Below are positions 1 through 6,109 of a stretch of 6,810 nt of DNA, piece by piece. A model generated the notes under the pieces. That model searched no databases and was not told the DNA's origin. It saw nothing but the letters and a program-made list of their open reading frames with translations. Each line of letters opens with the position of its first letter. Positions within the stretch are counted from its first letter, which is position 1. Source of the stretch: Methanomassiliicoccales archaeon. GTDB lineage: Archaea; Thermoplasmatota; Thermoplasmata; Methanomassiliicoccales; JACIVX01. Location: positions 1-6,810 of the forward strand of contig JAJRAH010000047.1 of the NCBI GenBank assembly GCA_028679985.1, in the 5' to 3' direction. The translations under genes were made by a program, and so were the position numbers.

Positions 1-385
1 AAAGAAGCTCCTGGGCCTCTTCAAGCCTATCCACTCCGATCGCCACTTCCTCGGCTTGCACCCTTGACCCGAGGATGAAAAGCGATTCGATGTTGATACC
101 TGCTCTCGCTAGCTTTTTCGTCACCTTGGCGAGTTCCCCGGGCCTGTCAGGTAGGGCGATAACCAGCACCTCCCTCTCTATGAACTCCAAGCCAGCCCCC
201 TTGAGAGCTTTTCTGGCACTGTTCTCGTCGTCTGTGATGACGCGGATCATGGGTTTGCTCGACCCAAGGTCGGTAGATATCCCGCGTATGTTCACGGCGT
301 TCTTAGCAAGAGCCTCGGCCACCCGTGCAACCTCTCCCGGCCGGTTCTGCACGCAGACCTCGAACTGCTTCAGTGTCATCGTCAT
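1..385 (-). CDS. Tandem ACT-domain protein (3' end beyond the window)
   Basis: Reading the minus strand from ATG at 385 gives 128 codons with no stop, so the C-terminus lies off the left edge. Two ACT modules are visible. The first covers about residues 6-70, with NRPGEVARVAEALAKNAVNI at 14-33. The second starts near residue 73, with DRPGELAKVTKKLARAGINI at 80-99. Each has the RPGE-helix-NI pattern of ACT repeats, which bind small ligands such as amino acids and control enzymes or act as stand-alone sensors. No catalytic domain is visible, so this resembles the small (about 140-residue) stand-alone double-ACT proteins common in archaea; the ligand cannot be told. A second in-frame ATG at 379 would shorten it by two residues. 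No SD precedes either ATG, but TATTTTAA lies about 22-28 bases upstream, suggesting a leaderless transcript. It is transcribed away from the glycan genes and probably unrelated to them. Confidence 0.87.
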   Translation of the reverse strand, partial: MTMTLKQFEVCVQNRPGEVARVAEALAKNAVNIRGISTDLGSSKPMIRVITDDENSARKALKGAGLEFIEREVLVIALPDRPGELAKVTKKLARAGINIESLFILGSRVQAEEVAIGVDRLEEAQELL

Positions 386-403
386 TCAAATTAGAGGTTC
401 TTG

Positions 404-411
404 TTAAAATA
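404..411 (-). promoter_or_regulatory. Candidate TATA box for the ACT-domain gene
   Basis: On the minus strand this reads TATTTTAA. Its centre is about 22 bases before the ATG at 385 and about 28 before the ATG at 379, the distance expected between an archaeal TATA box and the start of a leaderless mRNA. It is the most AT-rich stretch of the 168-base intergenic region. Assignment is by position and composition only. Confidence 0.45.
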
Positions 412-511
412 GACTGCGTTGCGACCTGACCTGCGTCCTGGGCATTCAGGGGCGTTGTCATTCTCCCGCTTCCAGATATCAATTCATCGCATTCAGATTG
501 TGCAAACCGAG

Positions 512-517
512 AAATAT
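512..517 (+). promoter_or_regulatory. Weak candidate TATA element for the family 4 glycosyltransferase
   Basis: AAATAT lies about 39 bases upstream of the GTG at 554. If used, it would place the transcript start near 541 and leave a leader of about 13-22 bases, depending on which start codon is used. The match is short and the call tentative. The rest of 386-553 holds no other structure I can support. Confidence 0.25.
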
Positions 518-553
518 CCACAATAACTGTACTGTCCTGAAACCGGATGCGGG

Positions 554-1672
554 GTGCCGAGCTTGAGGATTCTCTGTGTGACGAAGTTCTATCATCCGAG
601 GATAGGCGGCGTGGAGACGACCGTCAAGGAGCTTTGTGAGAACTTCGTTCGCAGGGGCCATGAGTGCACCGTAGTCGCCATGGATAAGGAACTTGCAGGG
701 CGGGAGATTATCAACGGTGTCGAGCTGATTCGCTTTCCGGTGGACAGTCCGTTGCTCGGCGGATTGAATCGACACGTCTGGAATCACATGAAGGAGCAGC
801 TCTTGCCTGGACGGTACGACGTGATCCACATCCACTCCTATCACATCTTGCTCTCGGCGCAGACCGCGTATCTGTGTCACACCCGAGCCATTCCCTACGT
901 GTTCTCTGCACACTATCACGGCAAGGGGCACACGCCCATTCGCGATCTTCTCTTCCGTGCCTACCACATTCTTGGAAAGAAGATATTGGAATGGAGCGAG
1001 GCCATTACCAGCGTCTCCGACTTCGAGAAGAGCATGCTGCTGCGCGATTTTCACGGATTGGAGAGTAAGGTGACGGTCATACCCAGCGGCATGAAGATGT
1101 TCGACGATGTCCCTGTCGGGAAGAATTCGGACTCGATTCTCTATGTAGGCCGCTTGTTGGCATACAAGGGCGTCGACCACGTCCTGCGCGGGATTGAGTG
1201 GTTGAAGAAGCGCCGAAGAATCGTGAATTTCCGAATCGTCGGGTCAGGCCCCCATGAACAGGAGCTGCGGAAACTGGCGGAGCAGCTGGGAATAGTTGGT
1301 CAGGTCGCATGGCTCGGCGAAATCGGGGAGGATCAGCTCGGTCGCGAGTATCGGGCTGCGGGAGCGCTCGTCCTGCTATCGGCCGCCGAGGCGTATGGTC
1401 TAGTCGTTGCGGAGGCATTGTCGTGTGGGACTCCAGCCATCGTGGCGAAGAAGGAAGCGCTCGTGGAGTTCCTGAGCGAGCCTGGCTGCGTGGGGATCGA
1501 CGATCCCTCCGACCCCGTGAAGGTGGGGGAGACTATCAGCGGTGTTCTCGATGGAACACTGATCGAGCGGATCGGTCCGTTCAGCCACAAGATCGCTTCT
1601 TGGCAGGCAATCGCAGACGAGTACTTACGCTTCTATGAGAAAGTGATCCGATCCCGCCGCGGAAGTGCCTAG
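554..1672 (+). CDS. Glycosyltransferase family 4 (GT-B fold)
   Basis: A 372-residue cytoplasmic or membrane-associated enzyme expected to move a sugar from a nucleotide sugar onto a growing glycan with retention of configuration. The N-terminal acceptor domain opens with a beta strand and the PRIGGVE glycine loop (residues 15-21) and includes IHIHS (91-95). The C-terminal donor domain has VIPSGM (175-180), YVGRLLAYKGVD (197-208), IVGSGP (228-233), the family 4 EX7E motif EAYGLVVAE (E279 and E287) and CGTP (291-294). Length is normal for the family. The start is uncertain: GTG 554 gives MPSLRILCV, while TTG 563 gives MRILCV, a typical family opening, with GGGGTG six bases upstream of it. Donor and acceptor cannot be told; a mannose- or heptose-type donor fits the context but is inference. 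It stands alone on its strand, converging on the next gene with overlapping stops. Confidence 0.92.
   Translation: MPSLRILCVTKFYHPRIGGVETTVKELCENFVRRGHECTVVAMDKELAGREIINGVELIRFPVDSPLLGGLNRHVWNHMKEQLLPGRYDVIHIHSYHILLSAQTAYLCHTRAIPYVFSAHYHGKGHTPIRDLLFRAYHILGKKILEWSEAITSVSDFEKSMLLRDFHGLESKVTVIPSGMKMFDDVPVGKNSDSILYVGRLLAYKGVDHVLRGIEWLKKRRRIVNFRIVGSGPHEQELRKLAEQLGIVGQVAWLGEIGEDQLGREYRAAGALVLLSAAEAYGLVVAEALSCGTPAIVAKKEALVEFLSEPGCVGIDDPSDPVKVGETISGVLDGTLIERIGPFSHKIASWQAIADEYLRFYEKVIRSRRGSA
1669..1672. other. Shared palindromic stop of two convergent genes
   Basis: The tetramer CTAG supplies TAG to both genes: bases 1670-1672 end the plus-strand family 4 glycosyltransferase, and the complement of 1669-1671 ends the minus-strand family 2 glycosyltransferase. 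There is no intergenic DNA, so each transcript must terminate inside the other gene and the two mRNAs are complementary at their 3' ends. Confidence 0.9.
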
Positions 1673-2505
1673 CGTCCGATCCCGCATCCTAGCCGGAAGA
1701 ACAATTCCTTCACGAAGGACATAAGGAAGTAGCGACCCCTGACCGCCCGCTGCAATCGATTCCAAGCCTTCTCTTCCCTGCCCATGTCCCCCTGCAGTAC
1801 TGCTACATCCACTGCTCGAGCGCTTCTGCCGGCTTTATAGGAATGGCGGATGAGCTGGTACCAATCGCTTTCCTCTATGTGCATGACTCCTTTGGGGAGT
1901 ATTGCCACTCGTTTCGACGATTCGTAGGCGCGGAGGAATAACAGCCCGTCATCGTAGGTGAAGATCTCGGACATCCTCGATTCTTCCATATTCTGGTAGG
2001 CCTTCTGCAGGACCTCTCGTCGATAGAAGCGAGGGTAGAGGTGGGGTCCTATGCCCTTTCCTCGGTCCGCGGAAGCATGCATGGCCCTTTTCTGACGGGA
2101 CAACGATTGCTGCAGGAACCCACGGGGCTGATACGACGTCTCCTCGAGCACCAGCATGTCTCGACCCGGCATTACGGCCATCGCCCTCTCGATAGTGTCA
2201 GGAAACAGAACCTGATCTGCGTCCAGAAGAAGGATGTATCCGCCCTTGCTTTCCACGAACCCTTTCCATCGAGCGCCCATGGGTCTGCCTGCATAGTCGA
2301 TAACCTTGGCATTGTGCTCGCTTGCGATTTTTCGGGTGCGGTCCTTCGAGAACGAATCCACGATCAGAACTTCGATGTCCTCATACGTCTGGGAATCCAG
2401 GGCAGCGAGGGCCGTCGGCAGCGACCTCTCCTCGTTGAGCGTGGGGATGATGACGGACACGAGATGCTCCACCCCCTCATTCTTGTGAGGAATGATCGCG
2501 GACAT
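1669..2505 (-). CDS. Glycosyltransferase family 2 (GT-A fold)
   Basis: A probable inverting sugar transferase acting at the cytoplasmic face of the membrane. Numbered from ATG 2505 (278 residues), it has the family 2 opening VSVIIPTLNEE (16-26), VDSFSKDRT (49-57) for nucleotide binding, the metal-binding DAD (95-97, in LLLDADQ), and an acidic YDD (184-186) in the acceptor half where the catalytic base is expected. No clear transmembrane segment is seen; the C-terminus (YFLMSFVKELFFRLG) could be an amphipathic membrane-binding helix. Three in-frame ATGs compete. ATG 2505 has GAGG nine bases upstream. ATG 2520 has GGAGGT only one base away. ATG 2601 adds 32 residues and lies 25 bases from a strong TATA box, as expected for leaderless mRNA, but the extension is polar and precedes the usual family start by an unusual length. 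I prefer 2505. It is divergent from the heptose operon. Confidence 0.9.
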   Translation of the reverse strand: MSAIIPHKNEGVEHLVSVIIPTLNEERSLPTALAALDSQTYEDIEVLIVDSFSKDRTRKIASEHNAKVIDYAGRPMGARWKGFVESKGGYILLLDADQVLFPDTIERAMAVMPGRDMLVLEETSYQPRGFLQQSLSRQKRAMHASADRGKGIGPHLYPRFYRREVLQKAYQNMEESRMSEIFTYDDGLLFLRAYESSKRVAILPKGVMHIEESDWYQLIRHSYKAGRSARAVDVAVLQGDMGREEKAWNRLQRAVRGRYFLMSFVKELFFRLGCGIGR

Positions 2506-2622
2506 ACGATTTGTCCTCATGACCTCCGAAGAAGAAATATCTATCCGGCCGATAGCGAGCGATCGTGAGGTGGGACGAACTCGGGTGGATTGCTGGCACA
2601 TCAGAAAGTGGATGGCGAGCTG

Positions 2623-2629
2623 TATATAT
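2623..2629. promoter_or_regulatory. TATATAT box, probably serving both divergent genes
   Basis: TATATAT is centred at 2626. The ATG of the heptose kinase is 26 bases to the right, and the furthest-upstream in-frame ATG of the family 2 glycosyltransferase is 25 bases to the left on the minus strand. Both distances match the archaeal TATA-to-start spacing. Because the core is nearly self-complementary, TBP could bind in either orientation. I see no clear purine-rich BRE that would fix one direction. Support for the kinase promoter is good; bidirectional use is inference. Confidence 0.6.
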
Positions 2630-2651
2630 CTCGGAGTGAATATCGTGACTG

Positions 2652-3674
2652 ATGAAAGAGGGCAGGACGGTAATCCGGAGCAAGGCCCCGCTGCGCATCA
2701 GCTTCGCCGGAGGCGGTACGGACGTCCCCCCCTATTCCGACGAACGGGGCGGTGCGGTCCTTTCCGCGACCATCGATCGCTACGCCTACTGCACGATTGA
2801 GCCCCGCGAGGACTCCGAGATGCGGGTCAAGTCGCTTGACATGGCTCGGGACGCGAATTGGATGGCCGACGGGCGCTATCTCAGATACGACGGCAATCTG
2901 GATCTGATAAAAGCCGTGCTGAATCATTTCGAGGTGTCTAGGGGGTTCGACATGTTCTTGCACTGCGACGCTCCGCCGGGCTCGGGCCTGGGCGGCTCGA
3001 GCACCGTCATCGTCTCCCTGATCGGTGCCGTCACGGAGTGGCTCAACCTGCCCCTTTCCCAGTACGAACTCGCCAGACTCGCCCACGTGTTGGAGCGGAA
3101 GGAGCTCGGATTCGCCGGAGGAAAACAGGACCAGTACTCTGCGGTCTTCGGCGGCTTCAATTTCATCGAGTTTCGGGGAGAGGACGTCATCGTGACCCCT
3201 CTGCGGATCAACGGCGACTCCCTCAACGAGCTTCACTATCACATGCTTCTGTGCTATACTGGCAAGACTCGCGAATCGGCCGACATAATCCAGAATCAGC
3301 AGAGAGACTACCGTTCCGGTCAGAACAGGGAGGCATTGGATGCCACGAAGGAACTTGCGACGGAGACGAAGGACGCTTTGATGAGGGGTGACATCAGGAG
3401 GATCGGGGAGCTGCTGCATGAATCGTGGGAGCAGAAGAAGAGGCTGACGAAGCATATAACCAACGAGCGCATAGATCGCATCTACGAGACCGCGAGAGCC
3501 AGCGGGGCGATAGGAGGCAAGATCTCGGGAGCTGGAGGGGGCGGTTTCATGTTCTTCGTCTGCGAGTACGATCGGAAGCAGAACGTGGCGGACGAGCTGC
3601 AGAAACTGGGTGCGGAAGTGGTCAGCTTCAACTTCTGCAAGCACGGACTGCAGACATGGAGATATCTGGCATGA
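2652..3674 (+). CDS. hddA: D-glycero-D-manno-heptose 7-phosphate kinase (HddA type, GHMP kinase)
   Basis: A cytoplasmic GHMP-superfamily kinase of 340 residues, the usual HddA length. HddA uses ATP to phosphorylate C1 of D-glycero-alpha-D-manno-heptose 7-phosphate, giving the 1,7-bisphosphate on the way to GDP-heptose. Motifs in order: RISFAGGGTDVPPY (15-28), typical of the HddA/fucokinase branch; the ATP-binding PPGSGLGGSS (108-117); GGKQDQYSAVFGG (156-168); and the C-terminal glycine loop KISGAGGGGFMFF (290-302). The start is firm: an in-frame TGA sits at 2646-2648 and family similarity begins near residue 7. TATATAT lies 26 bases upstream and the nearest GGAG is 15 bases away, too far for a normal SD, so the mRNA is probably leaderless. 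Its stop overlaps the start of the GmhA-GmhB gene. From sequence alone a related sugar-1-kinase, such as a fucokinase-like enzyme, is possible; the next gene decides for heptose. Confidence 0.9.
   Translation: MKEGRTVIRSKAPLRISFAGGGTDVPPYSDERGGAVLSATIDRYAYCTIEPREDSEMRVKSLDMARDANWMADGRYLRYDGNLDLIKAVLNHFEVSRGFDMFLHCDAPPGSGLGGSSTVIVSLIGAVTEWLNLPLSQYELARLAHVLERKELGFAGGKQDQYSAVFGGFNFIEFRGEDVIVTPLRINGDSLNELHYHMLLCYTGKTRESADIIQNQQRDYRSGQNREALDATKELATETKDALMRGDIRRIGELLHESWEQKKRLTKHITNERIDRIYETARASGAIGGKISGAGGGGFMFFVCEYDRKQNVADELQKLGAEVVSFNFCKHGLQTWRYLA
3658..3661 (+). promoter_or_regulatory. SD site deciding the start of the GmhA-GmhB gene
   Basis: GGAG lies nine bases before the ATG at 3671, inside the last codons of the kinase gene. 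With the ATGA overlap (start 3671-3673, stop 3672-3674) it supports translational coupling. It also rules out the longer open frame that runs upstream of 3671, which only shadows the kinase gene. Confidence 0.75.
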
Positions 3675-4714
3675 GACATCTCGTGACGAGAGAGCTGGAT
3701 GAAAGCGCTTCGGTAACCGGAAAGGTGGACCCCGAGCAGGTGATCCAGATTGCCAAGTTGCTGACGGAAGTCTTTCGTAAGAAGCACAAGGTGCTCCTCT
3801 TCGGCAACGGAGGAAGCGCGGCGGATGCGCAGCACATCGCTGCCGAGCTTTCTGGGAAGTATCTCTTCGATAGGCCGCCATTGAACGCCGTAGCTCTGAC
3901 GAACCTCTCCTCGATCACGGCCATCGGAAACGACTACTCCTACGAAAGCGTGTTTGAGCGCCAGGTCGAGGCGAGCGTTCGTCCAGGCGACGCGGTCATA
4001 GGGATTTCTGCATCCGGCAACTCTAAGAATGTTCTTCGAGCCGTCGCTAAGGCGAAGGAGATGGGTGCGACGACCATCGCGTTCTCAGGTTCCTCGGGGA
4101 AGTCGAAGGACATCGTTGACATGGCGCTCACGATCCCATCGACAAGGACGCCGCGGATACAGGAAGGATATATGGCGGCGGCGCATGTCATCTGCGGTCT
4201 CGTGGAAAGATCTCTTTTTGGCAAGAGGGCCGTGTTCATCGACCGAGATGGTACGATTGCCAGAGATGTTCCGTATTGTCCCAGACCAGAGGACTTGGTG
4301 CTCTTCGACGGCGTGGGGGCGGCGATCAGAAAGCTCAATGATGCCGGATTTCTGGTCATAATCGTCACGAACCAATCAGGGGTCGGTCGGGGATACTTCA
4401 CCGAGGACACGCTAGGCAAGATTCATGAAAAGATGGTTGCAGACATAGCTGCGGAGGGAGGCACTGTGGACGCCATATTCCACTGCCCCCATAAGCCGGA
4501 AGTCGGATGCCACTGCAGAAAGCCTGAGCTGGGCATGGTCCTCCAGGCCCTTGAGAGATTCCCCATCGATCTCGCCTCCTCCTACGTCGTCGGGGACAGC
4601 GACCACGATCTGGAGTTGGCGAAGCGGATTGGAGCGAAAGGGATCGAGGTGAGCGAGGACTTCGCATTCCCTCAGGCCGTGGAACGCATCCTGAAAGAGA
4701 CTAAGAACGAATGA
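3671..4714 (+). CDS. gmhA-gmhB: Bifunctional sedoheptulose-7-phosphate isomerase / heptose-1,7-bisphosphate phosphatase (GmhA-GmhB fusion)
   Basis: A 347-residue cytoplasmic fusion. Residues 1 to about 182 are a GmhA-type SIS domain that isomerises sedoheptulose 7-phosphate to D-glycero-D-manno-heptose 7-phosphate. It has GNGGSAADAQHIAAEL (45-60) and the phosphate loop SASGNS (113-118). H55, E59, Q164 and H172 show the same spacing as the zinc and catalytic residues H61, E65, Q172 and H180 of E. coli GmhA. Residues from about 187 are a GmhB-type HAD phosphatase that removes the C7 phosphate of heptose 1,7-bisphosphate: D190 and D192 in FIDRDGT, TNQSGVGRGYFTED (233-246), zinc ligands C272, H274, C280 and C282, the CRKP segment with K284, and VGDSDHD (307-313) with D309. 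The linker is only a few residues, and each domain is close to stand-alone size. HisB-type phosphatases resemble the second half, but the GmhA half and the coupled HddA gene make heptose far more likely. It is second in the operon, with an ATGA overlap. Confidence 0.93.
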   Translation: MRHLVTRELDESASVTGKVDPEQVIQIAKLLTEVFRKKHKVLLFGNGGSAADAQHIAAELSGKYLFDRPPLNAVALTNLSSITAIGNDYSYESVFERQVEASVRPGDAVIGISASGNSKNVLRAVAKAKEMGATTIAFSGSSGKSKDIVDMALTIPSTRTPRIQEGYMAAAHVICGLVERSLFGKRAVFIDRDGTIARDVPYCPRPEDLVLFDGVGAAIRKLNDAGFLVIIVTNQSGVGRGYFTEDTLGKIHEKMVADIAAEGGTVDAIFHCPHKPEVGCHCRKPELGMVLQALERFPIDLASSYVVGDSDHDLELAKRIGAKGIEVSEDFAFPQAVERILKETKNE

Positions 4715-4771
4715 GTCACATTGCGTCTGGATTTCTGATCTTCCCCGCGTTCATTTCGCAAGGTCGTTCTT

Positions 4772-6031
4772 TCAGAATCGTTCAGCCTTCGCTCTCATCT
4801 CCATATACGTCCAGCTGACGATCAGTAGACAGATGCTAGTCGCTAGGAGATCAAGGGCGATCTCCACCGCCGAATCGTGAAACATCATGATCAAGGCAAC
4901 CTGCAAGACAGTGAAGATCGAGAATATCGTCACGTAGAACCTGCTAGCGATCGCAAGGCCGTAATTGAGGAACAGCCCACAGAGGCTGAAGAACACCATC
5001 GCCAAGCCGAGGACGGAAAGGACCGGGGCTGCATCGACGTACACGTTGCCGTAGAGGAAGTCGAGTATCGGCGTGGGAAACAAGAGATAGGCGATGGCAA
5101 CGATGATCGTGATTGAAAAGGTCAGCAAGGCGGAGACCCGCATCATCTCGATCGTCCTCTTCTTCCTCGCATGGTAATCTGAGACCTTCGGAAGCAGTAC
5201 GGAGCACACCCCGCCAGATAGGAAGTATATCACCTTGCCGAGCACAGAGGCAACGGAATAGAGTCCGGCCTCGTACGGCGGAAGGTACTGTCTTGCCATG
5301 AAGATGTCGATGTTGATCAGAATGGCCCAACCGGCGATCGCGGCAGTGACAGTCAACACGTACTTGCTCATGACCGTCGTTTCGTCCTTGCTCACGGGGA
5401 CCCTCGGCTTCATAAAGTAGTCTTTCACGGCCAGCAATCCGACGATCGTCGCGAAGAACGATCCGACGACGACACCGCCGATCGCACCTGCGACGCCGAA
5501 ACCCGCAGCGGTCAGAATCAGACCGAAGACGAGCTTGCCAAGAGGTCCAGCGACACCGTACAGCCCTGATAGGTGGAACCTCTGCAGGCCTTGCGTCGGT
5601 CCGTAGCCGACCGGTGCGACCATGACGATGAGGACACCTGCCATGAGGATGAAGACCGGGAGCGTGGAAGTCAGTGAAATGAACTTGATCAGGTGAGGCA
5701 TGGCTATCAGAAGGCCGAGGACGATGAGCACTCCGAGAACCAGCGCGTAGACAAGCGCTTTCCTCATCAGCCATGCGATCCCGCCATGATTCCCCTCAGC
5801 CTTGAACTTCGACGTGTACCTTGCTAAGAAAGTCCCTATCGCCTGGGTCGGTACAATGACGATGTAGAAGATCGAGAGCAGCGCGTTCAACTCCGAGTAG
5901 CTTTCGGGGCCGAGACTCCTGCCCATGAGTATCTGGAACAGATAGTCGCAGCCGCCGCCGATCAAGGTCGCGGTGAACATGATCATTGTCGGCCGGGCAA
6001 TGTCTTCAAAAGTGAGGAGTCTGCTTCGCAA
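4772..6031 (-). CDS. Oligosaccharide flippase, MOP superfamily (Wzx-like)
   Basis: A polytopic membrane protein of 419 residues, expected to move a lipid-linked oligosaccharide from the inner to the outer face of the cytoplasmic membrane. About twelve hydrophobic segments can be seen, near residues 16-36, 48-69, 91-111, 123-143, 156-176, 179-201, 224-245, 257-280, 300-318, 335-357, 366-384 and 390-410. The loop after the first helix, MGRSLGPESYSELNALLSIF (36-55), is the GRxLGPExY signature of the polysaccharide-export branch. Length is normal for a 12-helix member. The start at 6031 is TTG: an in-frame TAG lies eight codons upstream, and the only other good candidate is ATG at 5986, which would begin right at helix 1. 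No SD precedes the TTG; GAATTTTCT, centred near 6060 on the minus strand, is a poor TATA-like candidate. It lies 78 bases downstream of a family 2 glycosyltransferase on the same strand, so the two may be cotranscribed. The substrate is unknown. Confidence 0.88.
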   Translation of the reverse strand: MRSRLLTFEDIARPTMIMFTATLIGGGCDYLFQILMGRSLGPESYSELNALLSIFYIVIVPTQAIGTFLARYTSKFKAEGNHGGIAWLMRKALVYALVLGVLIVLGLLIAMPHLIKFISLTSTLPVFILMAGVLIVMVAPVGYGPTQGLQRFHLSGLYGVAGPLGKLVFGLILTAAGFGVAGAIGGVVVGSFFATIVGLLAVKDYFMKPRVPVSKDETTVMSKYVLTVTAAIAGWAILINIDIFMARQYLPPYEAGLYSVASVLGKVIYFLSGGVCSVLLPKVSDYHARKKRTIEMMRVSALLTFSITIIVAIAYLLFPTPILDFLYGNVYVDAAPVLSVLGLAMVFFSLCGLFLNYGLAIASRFYVTIFSIFTVLQVALIMMFHDSAVEIALDLLATSICLLIVSWTYMEMRAKAERF

Positions 6032-6109
6032 CAGTCGATGATACTTGACGCACTAGAAAATTCTTTGCGAATCGTCCACAGACAGTCAAACAGATGACTT
6101 GTCTTGACG

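Noticed and set aside
442..496. Eight-base direct repeat GCATTCAG at 442-449 and 489-496 in the divergent intergenic region
   Set aside because: A single eight-base match in a region this size is reasonably likely by chance, and it has no symmetry or third copy that would suggest an operator.
3425..3670. Upstream extension of the GmhA-GmhB frame
   Set aside because: It overlaps the conserved C-terminus of the kinase, encodes an Arg/Gly-rich shadow, and the ATG at 3671 has an SD and the expected GmhA N-terminal length.
2601..3881. Open frame of 426 codons on the minus strand opposite the heptose kinase
   Set aside because: It is antisense to a gene with clear GHMP motifs and to the start of the fusion gene, has low-complexity Arg/Pro/Ser-rich composition and no recognisable domain. 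It is a GC-driven shadow.
4715..4771. Possible transcription terminator in the convergent gap
   Set aside because: The gap is somewhat pyrimidine-rich on the plus strand, but I find no stable hairpin and no long T tract, so no terminator is called.
4711..4818. 35-codon open frame starting in an ATGA overlap with the fusion gene stop
   Set aside because: There is no SD in a new position, no recognisable sequence, and it runs antisense into the flippase 3' end. The ATGA is likely chance.
4944..5774. Open frame of 276 codons on the minus strand inside the flippase gene
   Set aside because: It is a shifted frame of the flippase gene, Arg/Asp/His-rich and without membrane segments, whereas the other frame gives a full 12-helix protein.
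6044..6109. Repeat CTTGACG at 6044-6050 and 6103-6109 between the last two genes
   Set aside because: Seven bases and two copies only, one touching the stop codon of the upstream gene; not enough to call a regulatory site.
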